DNA from: PGYR01 sp046290495
Lineage (GTDB): Bacteria > Bacteroidota > Ignavibacteria > Kapaibacteriales > UBA2268
Assembly: GCA_046290495.1 (NCBI GenBank)
Contig: JBKAGT010000005.1
Location: 558,001-622,000, forward strand
Reading direction: 5' to 3'
Length of the DNA stretch: 64,000 nt
In this document: in pieces, positions 1 through 7,904 of the stretch
How positions within the stretch are numbered: the stretch's first letter is position 1
Layout of the letters: every line of letters starts with the position of its first letter
Notes under the pieces: generated by a model
Seen by the model: only the letters and a program-made list of their open reading frames with translations
The model's database searches: none
Told to the model about the DNA's origin: nothing
Program-made: the position numbers and the translations under genes

Positions 1-2693
1 CTCCTCCTTCAGAAATTTATATTTCTGATATGACTGGCAGTTTTAGTGATTTAGAAAAACAACAGTTCTATGATTCTGCATTCGTTGGTAGTTTTGTAGT
101 AGGTATTGATGATATTAGGCTTGATACTGTTGAAAATCAATACTCTACCTTTAGAGACCATATAGAATCTAGAGAGAATAATTCAATCATACTAACTAAA
201 TACAATTGGAAAGAACCTCTAAAAGTTCGAGTACCAAGTAGTGACTTAGACAAATTCACTTATGAGAATCTAATCTCCACAGTAGTAATAACCTATGTAT
301 ATCCTAATGGTGTATCAGACAGAGCAGGACTAAAACCTGGCGACATTGTTATGGAAATCAATGATCAAGCTTTCAATAACATACAAGAAGCTGATAGAAT
401 AATAAAGCAAAGTAAGTTAGGAAGTAAAATCGATTATTTGATTAGGAGAGATAACTTAATACTTTCAAAACAGGTTACACTTCCAAAATTCGGTATAAAT
501 TTATCACAACTGTTAATGATGATTTGTGGTATGTTTATGATATTTCTAGGAGAAGTAATTGGTATAAAAAGGCCAAGAATTACTGGTGCAAGAATTACAT
601 CATTGTCACTGATTATTTTTGGGTTAGTAGCTATATTCGGATTGATAGGACTATCGTCTATTGAGAATATATTTGATCATGTCTTTTTAGTAATAGCTAA
701 TTTTTCCTTGTATTTGGCATTACCACTTATCATTCACAGTTTCAAATACTTCCCTAGACATTTAGTTAATTACACAAATAGGAAATGGACTATTTATATC
801 CCTTATATAATAGGATTAATTTTCTTTTTTGTGCAACTAGGTCTTAATTATGGATGGTTTGTGTCATTGCTAGAGTCTAAACAAATTGTCACTCTCAATA
901 ATTATTTATTTACATTTTATGTATTAGTGCAAACCGTCCTATCTGCTACCATTAGTTTGATTGTTAGAAAAAAGCTAAACAAAAAGGAATGGAAGCAAAG
1001 TAGATTAATTAGGTTGACTTATGGTTTATTAGTAGTAATGATAATCGTTCAACCAATACTATTTCAGTTCGGTTATTACAACTATTCTGATTTAATTTAT
1101 TTCGCACTTGTACTTTTACCAATATCATATTTGTTTACGATATGGAAATATCGATCTTTTGATATCACTGTTAGATTAAAAAGGAATTACCAATACTTAA
1201 TAGTAAGTAGTGCTCTTTATACAGTATTTGGTCTTATACTTATTGGTTTCATCTACATCATCGCTTCAATTGATTGGCAAATACCTAATCTGCATTTCTC
1301 AGGCACTTCCATTGAAGTTCTAAAGAATCCACTCAGTGATCAAATGCACGACCTATATCAAAAGATACTAATATCATTATTAGTAATCATTGTAGTTGTG
1401 ATTTTATGGAATGTAGCAAAAGTAATTCAAGAAAAAGTAAATTTAAAATATTATAGATTTCAATCTGACTTCAGGCATGCTACAAAAGAATTTAGCACTC
1501 TAAATACAAAGACATTTAATCCTGAAGAGCTCAGTACATTTTTCCTCAATAAATTAAAAGGGGTTATAAAATCAAAAAGAGTTGGGATTGTACTATTTAA
1601 AAATGCTGAACTAGTAGTTCAAAAATATTCGGGTTTCTCTGATGAAACACTAAAAGAATATTTGAAAGCTGTAAGCTCTAAACTATATAATAGTTTATTG
1701 AACTATTCTGATAGTATACCCATTGAATATTTACCTGATGCCCAAAGAATTGTACTAAAGGAATTCAGGTTCGAATATTTGACACCAATATGGTCAAAAG
1801 AAATATTGGTCGGAGTAATACTAGTAGGTGAGAAAAAATCAGAAACAGAGTATGCAAATGACGATTTGTTATTTCTCTCAGCAATTGCTGGACAGACTTC
1901 TGTCGCAATAGAGAACTCTTTACTATATGAAGATTTATCGAAGCAAGAGAGATTCAAACATGAGTTAGAAATAGCAAGGGGTATTCAGCTAGCTTCATTG
2001 CCAATGAAAACCCCTGATATTTCTGGTTTAGACATAGCTGGAACTTCATTACCTGCATTAGAAGTAGGTGGTGACTTTTATGATTATCTCAATGGTAAGT
2101 CTGATTCGTTGACTATAGTAATCGGTGACGTAAGTGGCAAAGGAACCTCGGCAGCACTATATATGTCTAAAATACAAGGAATAATGAGAACACTTAATGA
2201 GTTCGATTTATCACCAAAGGAATTATTTATTAGGACAAATAATTTGATATCAGACAGTATTGATAATAAATCATTCATTACATCAACTGGAGCCAAGTTT
2301 AACATCACAAATAATAAAGTGACATTAGCAAGAGCTGGACATTTGCCACTTTACCACTATAAGAGTCAGTCTGATGAAGTCGTAAGATTAATGCCAGAAG
2401 GCCTTATGCTGGGATTTGGTAAAAATAGTGATTTCGAAAATATACTAGAACAAATAGAAATTGAGTTTAAGGAAGGAGATGTATTACTATTCTTAACTGA
2501 TGGACTTTTAGAAGCGAGAAATTCAGCAAACCAAGAATTTGATGAGTCTGAAATTATAAAAATGCTAGTTTACTACAATGGTCACACAGCCGAAGAAATC
2601 AAGAATTATATTTTACAAAGAATTAAAAACTTCACTGCTGACAATGAGCAATTTGATGATATGACCTTAGTAGTTGTTAAAAAGAATAACTAA
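1..2693 (+). CDS. PDZ - multi-TM - GAF - SpoIIE (PP2C-type) serine phosphatase, 5' partial
   Basis: The frame is open back to the first base (an in-frame Pro-Pro-Ser-Glu run precedes the Met at 30), so the true start probably lies outside the window. Numbering from Met30: a PDZ domain at about 85-150 (GVSDRAGLKPGD loop), a hydrophobic region with about eight membrane segments at 160-455, a GAF-like domain at 505-640, and a SpoIIE/RsbU phosphatase domain at 650-885. The phosphatase domain has the metal-binding landmarks VGGDFYDY, IGDVSGKG and DDMTLVVV. Such proteins dephosphorylate STAS anti-anti-sigma factors in partner switching; that role is inferred here. The GAF and PDZ parts suggest signal-controlled activity at the inner membrane. 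An orphan STAS gene lies at 50363-50692. The 3' end overlaps the convergent DUF5683 gene by 17 bp. Confidence 0.88.
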   Translation, partial: PPSEIYISDMTGSFSDLEKQQFYDSAFVGSFVVGIDDIRLDTVENQYSTFRDHIESRENNSIILTKYNWKEPLKVRVPSSDLDKFTYENLISTVVITYVYPNGVSDRAGLKPGDIVMEINDQAFNNIQEADRIIKQSKLGSKIDYLIRRDNLILSKQVTLPKFGINLSQLLMMICGMFMIFLGEVIGIKRPRITGARITSLSLIIFGLVAIFGLIGLSSIENIFDHVFLVIANFSLYLALPLIIHSFKYFPRHLVNYTNRKWTIYIPYIIGLIFFFVQLGLNYGWFVSLLESKQIVTLNNYLFTFYVLVQTVLSATISLIVRKKLNKKEWKQSRLIRLTYGLLVVMIIVQPILFQFGYYNYSDLIYFALVLLPISYLFTIWKYRSFDITVRLKRNYQYLIVSSALYTVFGLILIGFIYIIASIDWQIPNLHFSGTSIEVLKNPLSDQMHDLYQKILISLLVIIVVVILWNVAKVIQEKVNLKYYRFQSDFRHATKEFSTLNTKTFNPEELSTFFLNKLKGVIKSKRVGIVLFKNAELVVQKYSGFSDETLKEYLKAVSSKLYNSLLNYSDSIPIEYLPDAQRIVLKEFRFEYLTPIWSKEILVGVILVGEKKSETEYANDDLLFLSAIAGQTSVAIENSLLYEDLSKQERFKHELEIARGIQLASLPMKTPDISGLDIAGTSLPALEVGGDFYDYLNGKSDSLTIVIGDVSGKGTSAALYMSKIQGIMRTLNEFDLSPKELFIRTNNLISDSIDNKSFITSTGAKFNITNNKVTLARAGHLPLYHYKSQSDEVVRLMPEGLMLGFGKNSDFENILEQIEIEFKEGDVLLFLTDGLLEARNSANQEFDESEIIKMLVYYNGHTAEEIKNYILQRIKNFTADNEQFDDMTLVVVKKNN

Positions 2694-3264
2694 AATAAAT
2701 CTCAGGAATACCTGCTCCGTTTACACCAACATTATATCCGATATTATCATCCACATCAAAGTCATAAAGATGAGCACCCACATAGGCGTCTACTGCTGAT
2801 ATTATATAGACTCCTAGTAAATAAAAAGCCATCATATCTCTACTATCTCTAAAACTTTCCTTATTCCCCTCTAACTGCTTTATTTCAAAATCTGTGAGAT
2901 TGTTTTTCTTTATTGGGAAGTAAGTGTCAGATAAATCATCTGCAGATTCAATTGGTATTTTGCTACCTTTCATGGTAGCTTGTTCAAGTTGATCAGAGTA
3001 ACTTAAATACTCACTATTAAAATAAACAATTAGACTTCCTAGTCCAACTGCCGAACCAAATAGTATTGGTGCTTTCCAATATTCTTCATTGTATAACTGA
3101 CCCCAACCTGGAATCACAGATCTCCAAAGTGCTCCACTTGGAGATTTGGACATATAACTTGTATTTGGAGTAGTTTCTTGAGTAGAGTCTTGTGTCTCCG
3201 ATTGTGAACATAAGTTAGAAAAACTTAGTAATATAGTAACTAATATGGTTGTTAACCTTAGCAT
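2677..3264 (-). CDS. DUF5683 family membrane protein
   Basis: A 195-residue protein with an N-terminal signal peptide (hydrophobic residues 4-19, then SQS), a Ser/Thr-rich stretch, and the family hallmark around residues 47-70: a PGWGQLYN motif followed by YWKAPILFG. Two or three further hydrophobic segments follow, including one near 145-165. The family is widespread in Bacteroidota, is envelope-associated and has no established function. It is the last gene of an overlapping operon, with its start 7 bp inside the end of ridA. Its 3' end overlaps the phosphatase gene on the other strand, and no terminator was seen between them. Confidence 0.8.
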   Translation of the reverse strand: MLRLTTILVTILLSFSNLCSQSETQDSTQETTPNTSYMSKSPSGALWRSVIPGWGQLYNEEYWKAPILFGSAVGLGSLIVYFNSEYLSYSDQLEQATMKGSKIPIESADDLSDTYFPIKKNNLTDFEIKQLEGNKESFRDSRDMMAFYLLGVYIISAVDAYVGAHLYDFDVDDNIGYNVGVNGAGIPEIYFSYSF

Positions 3265-3638
3265 ACTGCTATAGCTTCAATTTCAATAATTACATCTTTT
3301 GGTAAACGCTTTACTTCGTAAGTTGCTCTTGCAGGTTTCGAATCACCAAAATATTCAGAGTATATTTCATTCATTTTATCGAATTTACTCAAATCTGTCA
3401 TCAATACCGTTGTCTTTACCACATTATTTAAGCTTAATCCTTGTGAAACTAGAATTGCATTTATATTTTCAATCACTTGTCTTGTTTGCTTTTGAATTGA
3501 TTTTCCTACAATCTTTCCTTTGGAATCTAGTGCTATCTGTCCAGAGATATATAAAGTCGATCCCGAACACTTTATCGCTTGTGAATAAGGTCCTACAGGT
3601 TCTGGTGCAAGTGGTGTTTCAATTATTTCTTTTATCAT
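3258..3638 (-). CDS. ridA: RidA family reactive intermediate/imine deaminase
   Basis: A 126-residue protein matching RidA/YjgF over its full length. It opens with the APEPVGPYSQA region and has SGQIALD, the ARATYEV segment with the substrate-binding Arg, and the terminal IEIEAIAV with the active-site Glu. RidA hydrolyses 2-aminoacrylate and related enamines/imines released by PLP enzymes such as serine/threonine dehydratases, protecting other PLP enzymes. The first gene of this operon, gcvPA, is itself PLP-dependent, so a protective pairing is plausible but only inferred. The start overlaps the ROK kinase stop by 4 bp, indicating translational coupling. Confidence 0.93.
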   Translation of the reverse strand: MIKEIIETPLAPEPVGPYSQAIKCSGSTLYISGQIALDSKGKIVGKSIQKQTRQVIENINAILVSQGLSLNNVVKTTVLMTDLSKFDKMNEIYSEYFGDSKPARATYEVKRLPKDVIIEIEAIAVC

Positions 3639-4543
3639 TTTATTTCCTTTGTATATAATGCTGCCCCTATTATGCCAGCAAAGTTTTTGTTTTGTGATAT
3701 TCTTATAACTACTTTATCTTTTAACTCGGGTATAACCCTTTTATTCATTGTTTTAAGTGCGGTATCAAATAGCAAAGAAGTCATATTACTAATACCCCCA
3801 CCAATTACAAATATAGGTATTCCTGTTAAATTAGCAGCAGAGCTTAGCCCAATTCCTAATATTTTTCCCATTTCCATTATTGTGATAATCGACAAATCAT
3901 CACCTAATTTAGATGAATCAGAAATTTCTCTGGGTGTAAATGAATCTAAACTATTTAGTACTGAGTTTGGAAAGTTTTTAAGATCAGATTTTGCTCTCGA
4001 AACGAACTCCGAATTGTTAAAATAGCTTTCGAATATTCCTGAACGATAATCATCATTAGCATCTTTAAAGTTCAGTACAGTATGACCTAACTCTCCGGAA
4101 CTACCACTATTAGATTTTACCAATTCACCATTCCTAATCAATGTACTTCCTATACCTGTGCCTAGAGTAACAAAGTAATACTCGTTTAAATCATTAGTTT
4201 TTGATTCAGCTAATGCCGCTAAATAAGCATCGTTTTCAACTCTAAAATTATAATTTGTATTTGACAATACATCAAAAATATTTTGACCTTCTAGATAGCT
4301 AAGATTAGGTGATGACTGAATAGTCCCATCATTATTTATATTACCCGGGAATGCTATTCCGATAGAATTGAATTCTACTTTTTGGGATATATCTTCTACT
4401 AGGTTAATTATCGATGTTTTGAATTCCTGAACAGATTCAAATTGATTTGTTATTTCATAATTTGATATTAAGTTAGTGTCATCTACTATACCGTACTTTA
4501 TAGATGTTCCACCAATATCAATCCCCAGATTCTTCATCTTCAC
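3635..4543 (-). CDS. ROK family sugar kinase-like protein
   Basis: A 302-residue actin-fold ATPase. The phosphate-1 motif DIGGTSIKYG lies near residues 8-17, and the catalytic region VENDAYLAALAE holds the expected Asp. It has the LGTGIG phosphate-2 motif, the GELGH motif, and a C-terminal GGGISN adenosine motif. ROK kinases phosphorylate glucose, N-acetylmannosamine and similar sugars; the substrate cannot be read here. The usual ROK zinc motif (CxCGxxGCxE) just after GELGH is absent, with a cysteine-free sequence there instead. The gene overlaps its neighbours on both sides (26 bp with the ftsB-like gene, 4 bp with ridA). The second Met (MKM) could also be the start. Confidence 0.85.
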   Translation of the reverse strand: MKMKNLGIDIGGTSIKYGIVDDTNLISNYEITNQFESVQEFKTSIINLVEDISQKVEFNSIGIAFPGNINNDGTIQSSPNLSYLEGQNIFDVLSNTNYNFRVENDAYLAALAESKTNDLNEYYFVTLGTGIGSTLIRNGELVKSNSGSSGELGHTVLNFKDANDDYRSGIFESYFNNSEFVSRAKSDLKNFPNSVLNSLDSFTPREISDSSKLGDDLSIITIMEMGKILGIGLSSAANLTGIPIFVIGGGISNMTSLLFDTALKTMNKRVIPELKDKVVIRISQNKNFAGIIGAALYTKEIK

Positions 4544-4856
4544 TCTTTTTTAGGAAAAGAACTGTTTCGCCTTCCTTTACCATGCCGTACTTTTCTCTAG
4601 CTAAACGCTCCATTTCCAATGTATCCGATTTTAGTTGCTTAGTGAGCGCTTTTATGGAGTCTATTTCAGAGATAAGTCTTTCAGACTTGTCCTTCAGTTC
4701 ATTTCTCTTAGAAATGTAATTATACTTACTTATTATCCCATAGTCCGTAAAAAGATAAAAAACTAATATTATGCAAATAAGAACCCCACCAACAACAAAA
4801 TGTCGTTTGATGGGGTTCTGATATAGTTTCTCTTTTTCAGACATACTATGATGCAA
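4518..4856 (-). CDS. FtsB/DivIC family septum formation initiator protein
   Basis: A 112-residue bitopic membrane protein: a short basic cytoplasmic N-terminus, one transmembrane helix at about 19-38, then a charged coiled coil (about 45-85) ending in the family signature MERLAREKYGMVKEGE. FtsB/DivIC proteins form a periplasmic coiled-coil complex with FtsL and FtsQ/DivIB in the divisome. The length and topology are normal for the family. The start lies 11 bp inside the 3' end of gcvPA and the end overlaps the ROK gene by 26 bp, so expression is coupled to both. Confidence 0.87.
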   Translation of the reverse strand: MHHSMSEKEKLYQNPIKRHFVVGGVLICIILVFYLFTDYGIISKYNYISKRNELKDKSERLISEIDSIKALTKQLKSDTLEMERLAREKYGMVKEGETVLFLKKSEDEESGD

Positions 4857-6186
4857 ATTGCTTCATAAAGTTTACAAAATCGTCCATTTCTTTTTTAGTT
4901 CTTACTTCAGTAACAGCTATTAAAATAGTGTTTTCAACTCCTGAATGCTCTGAAACATCTATACCAGCTAAAAATCCTTCATCATTTGCCTTATCAAGTA
5001 CTTCTTTTATATCATGAGGCAACTTCATAGCGAATTCGAAAACGAATGGTTTAGTATTCAAAAGTTCAAACCCGTTCAGTTTTTGTAATTCGTCTGCCAA
5101 ATAGTGTGTTTTTTGGAACGATTGTTGAGCAACTTCAGTTATTCCTGACTTGCCCATTGTTTCCATATACACTGTAGCTGCCAACATAAATAATCCTTGA
5201 TTAGTACAGATATTTGATGTAGCTTTCTCTCTTTTTATTTGTTGCTCTCTTGTTTGTAGCGTAAGTACGAAACCTCTTTTACCATCTAAATCCTTAGTAA
5301 TACCTGTTAGTCTACCTGGTATTTTACGAACAAACTCTTTCTTGCATGCAAAAATACCTAAGTAAGGCCCACCAAAGCTAAGAGGAATACCAAGTGGCTG
5401 TCCTTCAGAAACTACAATATCAGCATTGTAATTTCCAGGTGCTTCTAACACTCCAACTGAAAATGGATCAGCTGCAACTATGAACAAAGCACCTTTTTCA
5501 TGAGCTAATTTTTCAATTTTATAGACATCTTCAATTGAGCCAAGGAAATTTGGTTGTTGTACCACTACTGCTGCAGTATTATTATTTATCAACTCAGCCA
5601 ATTTGTCAAAATCAGTGGTTCCATCAGTTGCTACGGCATCATCAAACTTAAACTCTCTTCCTTGCGTTACAGATTTTACTACTTCTTTGTAATTTGGATT
5701 AACAGTTCCTGCATATACAACTTCTTTTTTTCTTTTAATTGCAGTAGCCATCAATACAGCCTCTGCTAGTGCAGTACCTCCGTCATAAAGTGAAGCATTA
5801 GCAACATCCATATCATATAGATTACAAATCATAGTTTGAAATTCGTACATAGCTTGCAAAGTACCTTGTGATACTTCAGCTTGATATGGCGTATAAGCTG
5901 TTCTAAACTCTGCTCTATTTATTGTATCTCCAACTATCGAAGGTATGTATCTTTCATAAGCACCACCGCCCATAAAACAAACATGGGAGAAAGCTGAATT
6001 ATTTTTAATTGAATACGCATGTAAAAGTCTTGTAACTTCATACTCAGAAAGTTGTTTGGGGAATTCCATTCCGCCTTTATACCTAACTTCCTCGGGAATA
6101 TTAGCAATTAGTTCTTCAAAATCATTGACGCCAATTTTACTTAGCATTATTTCTCTATCTTTGTCCGAAGCTGGAACGAATGGCAT
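4846..6186 (-). CDS. gcvPA: Glycine dehydrogenase (decarboxylating) subunit 1, P-protein alpha
   Basis: A 446-residue protein of the split P-protein type. It begins MPFVPASDKDREIML and has FCFMGGG-like (VCFMGGGAYERYIP), AYTPYQAEVSQGTLQAMYEFQTM and SFGGPYLG motifs of GcvPA. P-protein is the PLP-dependent decarboxylase of the glycine cleavage system; the alpha subunit works with GcvPB, which carries the PLP lysine and is not in this window. The first gene of a five-gene overlapping operon. A Bacteroidota-type promoter lies about 35-65 bp upstream and a terminator separates it from the gene before. Confidence 0.95.
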   Translation of the reverse strand: MPFVPASDKDREIMLSKIGVNDFEELIANIPEEVRYKGGMEFPKQLSEYEVTRLLHAYSIKNNSAFSHVCFMGGGAYERYIPSIVGDTINRAEFRTAYTPYQAEVSQGTLQAMYEFQTMICNLYDMDVANASLYDGGTALAEAVLMATAIKRKKEVVYAGTVNPNYKEVVKSVTQGREFKFDDAVATDGTTDFDKLAELINNNTAAVVVQQPNFLGSIEDVYKIEKLAHEKGALFIVAADPFSVGVLEAPGNYNADIVVSEGQPLGIPLSFGGPYLGIFACKKEFVRKIPGRLTGITKDLDGKRGFVLTLQTREQQIKREKATSNICTNQGLFMLAATVYMETMGKSGITEVAQQSFQKTHYLADELQKLNGFELLNTKPFVFEFAMKLPHDIKEVLDKANDEGFLAGIDVSEHSGVENTILIAVTEVRTKKEMDDFVNFMKQFAS

Positions 6187-6220
6187 AAAAACTCCATTAA
6201 AAAATTATATTATTTATCTA

Positions 6221-6252
6221 CAAAACTACTATCAAATTACAGGATTTGCAAA
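6221..6252 (-). promoter_or_regulatory. Bacteroidota-type promoter for the gcvPA operon
   Basis: On the minus strand a TTTG (-33) box is followed by exactly 20 nt and then TAGTTTTG, a full match to the -7 consensus TAnnTTTG described for Bacteroides/Flavobacterium. Transcription would start near 6215, about 30 nt before the gcvPA ATG. The rplM promoter has the same boxes and the same spacing. Confidence 0.7.
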
Positions 6253-6282
6253 CTTAAAGTAATCACATTATAAATATAACAA

Positions 6283-6317
6283 ATAAAAAAAACCCTTAAG
6301 GTTTACACTTAAGGGTT
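6283..6317 (-). terminator. Rho-independent terminator after the ybjN-like gene
   Basis: Perfect 10-bp inverted repeat AACCCTTAAG / CTTAAGGGTT with a 7-nt loop. On the minus strand it is followed by a run of six T. It ends the pspA-ybjN unit before the gcvPA promoter. Confidence 0.88.
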
Positions 6318-6347
6318 ATAACTTTTTCTCTACTAAATTATTTTAAT

Positions 6348-6785
6348 TTAGCCATCTATTTCCAAATCGTCCAAAGCTCTTTTCCCACCAGCTTTTTCGA
6401 CTAAAATATCATCATAATAATCTGCAACACTTGCTACAGCATTAATAGAGCTCTTCAAGTTTGATTCTGAGAAGTCATTTGCTAAAATAGAGTGTTGAAA
6501 AATAATTGTATCATCAAATAGCAACCCAAAACCACCAAATTTCAACTCAGAGTTTGCTCTAAGTAAAAAGTTCTTGATATCATCATTTACGTTTGCATCT
6601 TTGACAACGTGAGAGACCAAATCAATTACTACATGGTCTTCAGTTATATTATCAGCCCTTACCATAACTTGGGTTGAACCTTTGGTAATTGTAAAAGAAT
6701 CATCCTCGAAAAAAGTTGTGTCATTATAGTTATTTTCAAAAAATGACTTAAGCTTTTCATTTACTTCGTTAATATTTTGACTCAT
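6348..6785 (-). CDS. YbjN-like (type III secretion chaperone-like fold) protein
   Basis: A 145-residue soluble acidic protein without signal or membrane segment. Its pattern resembles the YbjN/CesT-like chaperone fold: an N-terminal helix (NEVNEKLKSFFE), a strand-turn region with ITKGSTQVMVRADNI, and a central FLLRANSELKFGGFGLLFDDTIIFQHSIL segment typical of YbjN-like domains. The exact family is uncertain. It lies 13 bp after pspA and ahead of a terminator, so it is probably co-transcribed with pspA. An AAGGGG ribosome binding site precedes the ATG. A role as a PspA partner or envelope-stress chaperone is inferred from context. Confidence 0.65.
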   Translation of the reverse strand: MSQNINEVNEKLKSFFENNYNDTTFFEDDSFTITKGSTQVMVRADNITEDHVVIDLVSHVVKDANVNDDIKNFLLRANSELKFGGFGLLFDDTIIFQHSILANDFSESNLKSSINAVASVADYYDDILVEKAGGKRALDDLEIDG

Positions 6786-6798
6786 TTTTATAAACCCC

Positions 6799-7458
6799 TT
6801 ATTTGTTTAATTGTGCTTTTAATTTTGCTAACTCATCATCAACATCAGGGCTAGATAGATTTGCAAATTCTTCTTCCAAAGAAGTGTCAGAGCTATTTAA
6901 CTCACCAAATGCCTCTGCTTCTGATTCCATTTGCTCCACTTTGCTTTCCATTTTTTCAAACTTTGAAAATGCATCTGAACCCACGCCAGACATAGCTTGA
7001 TTTAATTGTTTTTCAGCTTTTGCTGCATTAGATCTAGCAATTAAAGTATTCTGTCTTGATCTCGCTTCATCAAGTTTATTCTTCAGTTGATCTAGTTGAG
7101 ATTTCAATCTATCTGCAGTTGCCTTAGCAGTATCAAATGTTGGTTGTAAATCGTTAACATTCTTTTGAGCAACTAATTTTTTCTCTAAAGCTGCTTTTGC
7201 CAAGTCATCTCTTCCAGCTTGAATAGCTTGCTCTGCTTTTGATTGCCAGTCATTTACATTACTTTGTTCTTTGTCTAATCTTCTCTGAATTTGTTTTTGA
7301 TTAGCTATAGATTGTGCAACTGATAATGTTGCTTTATTAACAGATTCTTCCATTTCTAGAACCATCTGTTTAATCATTTTTTCAGGGTCCTCTGCCTTAT
7401 CTAATAAGTCATTGATGTTTGCTTTAATTACATCGGACATTCTTGTGAATATTCCCAT
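6799..7458 (-). CDS. pspA: PspA/IM30 (Vipp1) family protein
   Basis: A 219-residue, almost wholly helical protein. It begins MGIFTRMSDVIKANINDLLDKAEDPEKMIKQ, the highly conserved amphipathic PspA/IM30 start, and continues as a long coiled coil (about 25-190) with an acidic C-terminal tail. PspA/IM30 proteins are ESCRT-III-like and polymerise on the inner membrane to repair or stabilise it under stress. A GGAG ribosome binding site precedes the start. No pspF, pspB or pspC lies nearby; the only linked gene is the ybjN-like one downstream, and ebfC diverges upstream. Confidence 0.93.
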   Translation of the reverse strand: MGIFTRMSDVIKANINDLLDKAEDPEKMIKQMVLEMEESVNKATLSVAQSIANQKQIQRRLDKEQSNVNDWQSKAEQAIQAGRDDLAKAALEKKLVAQKNVNDLQPTFDTAKATADRLKSQLDQLKNKLDEARSRQNTLIARSNAAKAEKQLNQAMSGVGSDAFSKFEKMESKVEQMESEAEAFGELNSSDTSLEEEFANLSSPDVDDELAKLKAQLNK

Positions 7459-7577
7459 ATTGCATATACTCCGTATAAAAAGAAATAAAAATAGATAATT
7501 TATGTATTATCTTACGATATTATACGTAATAATATTAAATTAGTTGTAAATACAATTTTGAAAATAAGGAGAATAAA
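7459..7577. promoter_or_regulatory. Divergent regulatory region between pspA and ebfC
   Basis: A 119-bp very AT-rich spacer that must hold promoters for pspA (minus) and ebfC-recR (plus). It contains an inverted repeat AGATAAT / ATTATCT at 7493-7512 and a CAATTTTG at 7552-7560 that nearly matches the -7 box for ebfC. The ebfC start has a good AAGGAG site. A regulator-binding role for the inverted repeat is only a suggestion. Confidence 0.4.
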
Positions 7578-7904
7578 ATGAGTTTTGATATCGGCGGAAT
7601 GATGGAAAAAATCAGAAACATGCAGACTGAAATGGAGGATACGAAAAGAAGATTAAAAGAGATCAAAGTTTCCTCAGAGTCAGGTGGTGGCATGGTTAAG
7701 GTAACTATGAGTTGTGACACAAGAGTAAAGTCGATTGTAATTGATGATACTTTATTAAAATCAGATGACAAGTCTATGATTGAAGACTTGGTAGTTGCTG
7801 CTACAAACAAAGCAATAGAAGAAGTAGAGAAAAAAGTAGAAGAAGAAATGGGCAAACTAAAAGGTGGACTACCTAATATACCAGGTATGAATCTAGGGCT
7901 ATAA
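7578..7904 (+). CDS. ebfC: YbaB/EbfC family nucleoid-associated protein
   Basis: A 108-residue protein of normal family length: N-terminal helix with MMEKIRNMQTEMEDTKRRL, a central strand GGGMVKVTMSCDTRVKSIVIDD, and a helical C-terminal dimerisation region ending in a glycine/proline-rich tail (LPNIPGMNLGL). Members bind DNA as dimers and coat the nucleoid. The gene is coupled to recR through a TAATG stop/start overlap, the ybaB-recR order conserved in many bacteria. AAGGAG precedes the ATG. Confidence 0.93.
   Translation: MSFDIGGMMEKIRNMQTEMEDTKRRLKEIKVSSESGGGMVKVTMSCDTRVKSIVIDDTLLKSDDKSMIEDLVVAATNKAIEEVEKKVEEEMGKLKGGLPNIPGMNLGL

Noticed and set aside
3299..4025. Plus-strand frames of about 120 codons opposite ridA and the ROK gene
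   Set aside because: Both lie antisense to well-matched genes and have Leu/Ser/Phe-rich shadow composition and no ribosome binding site.
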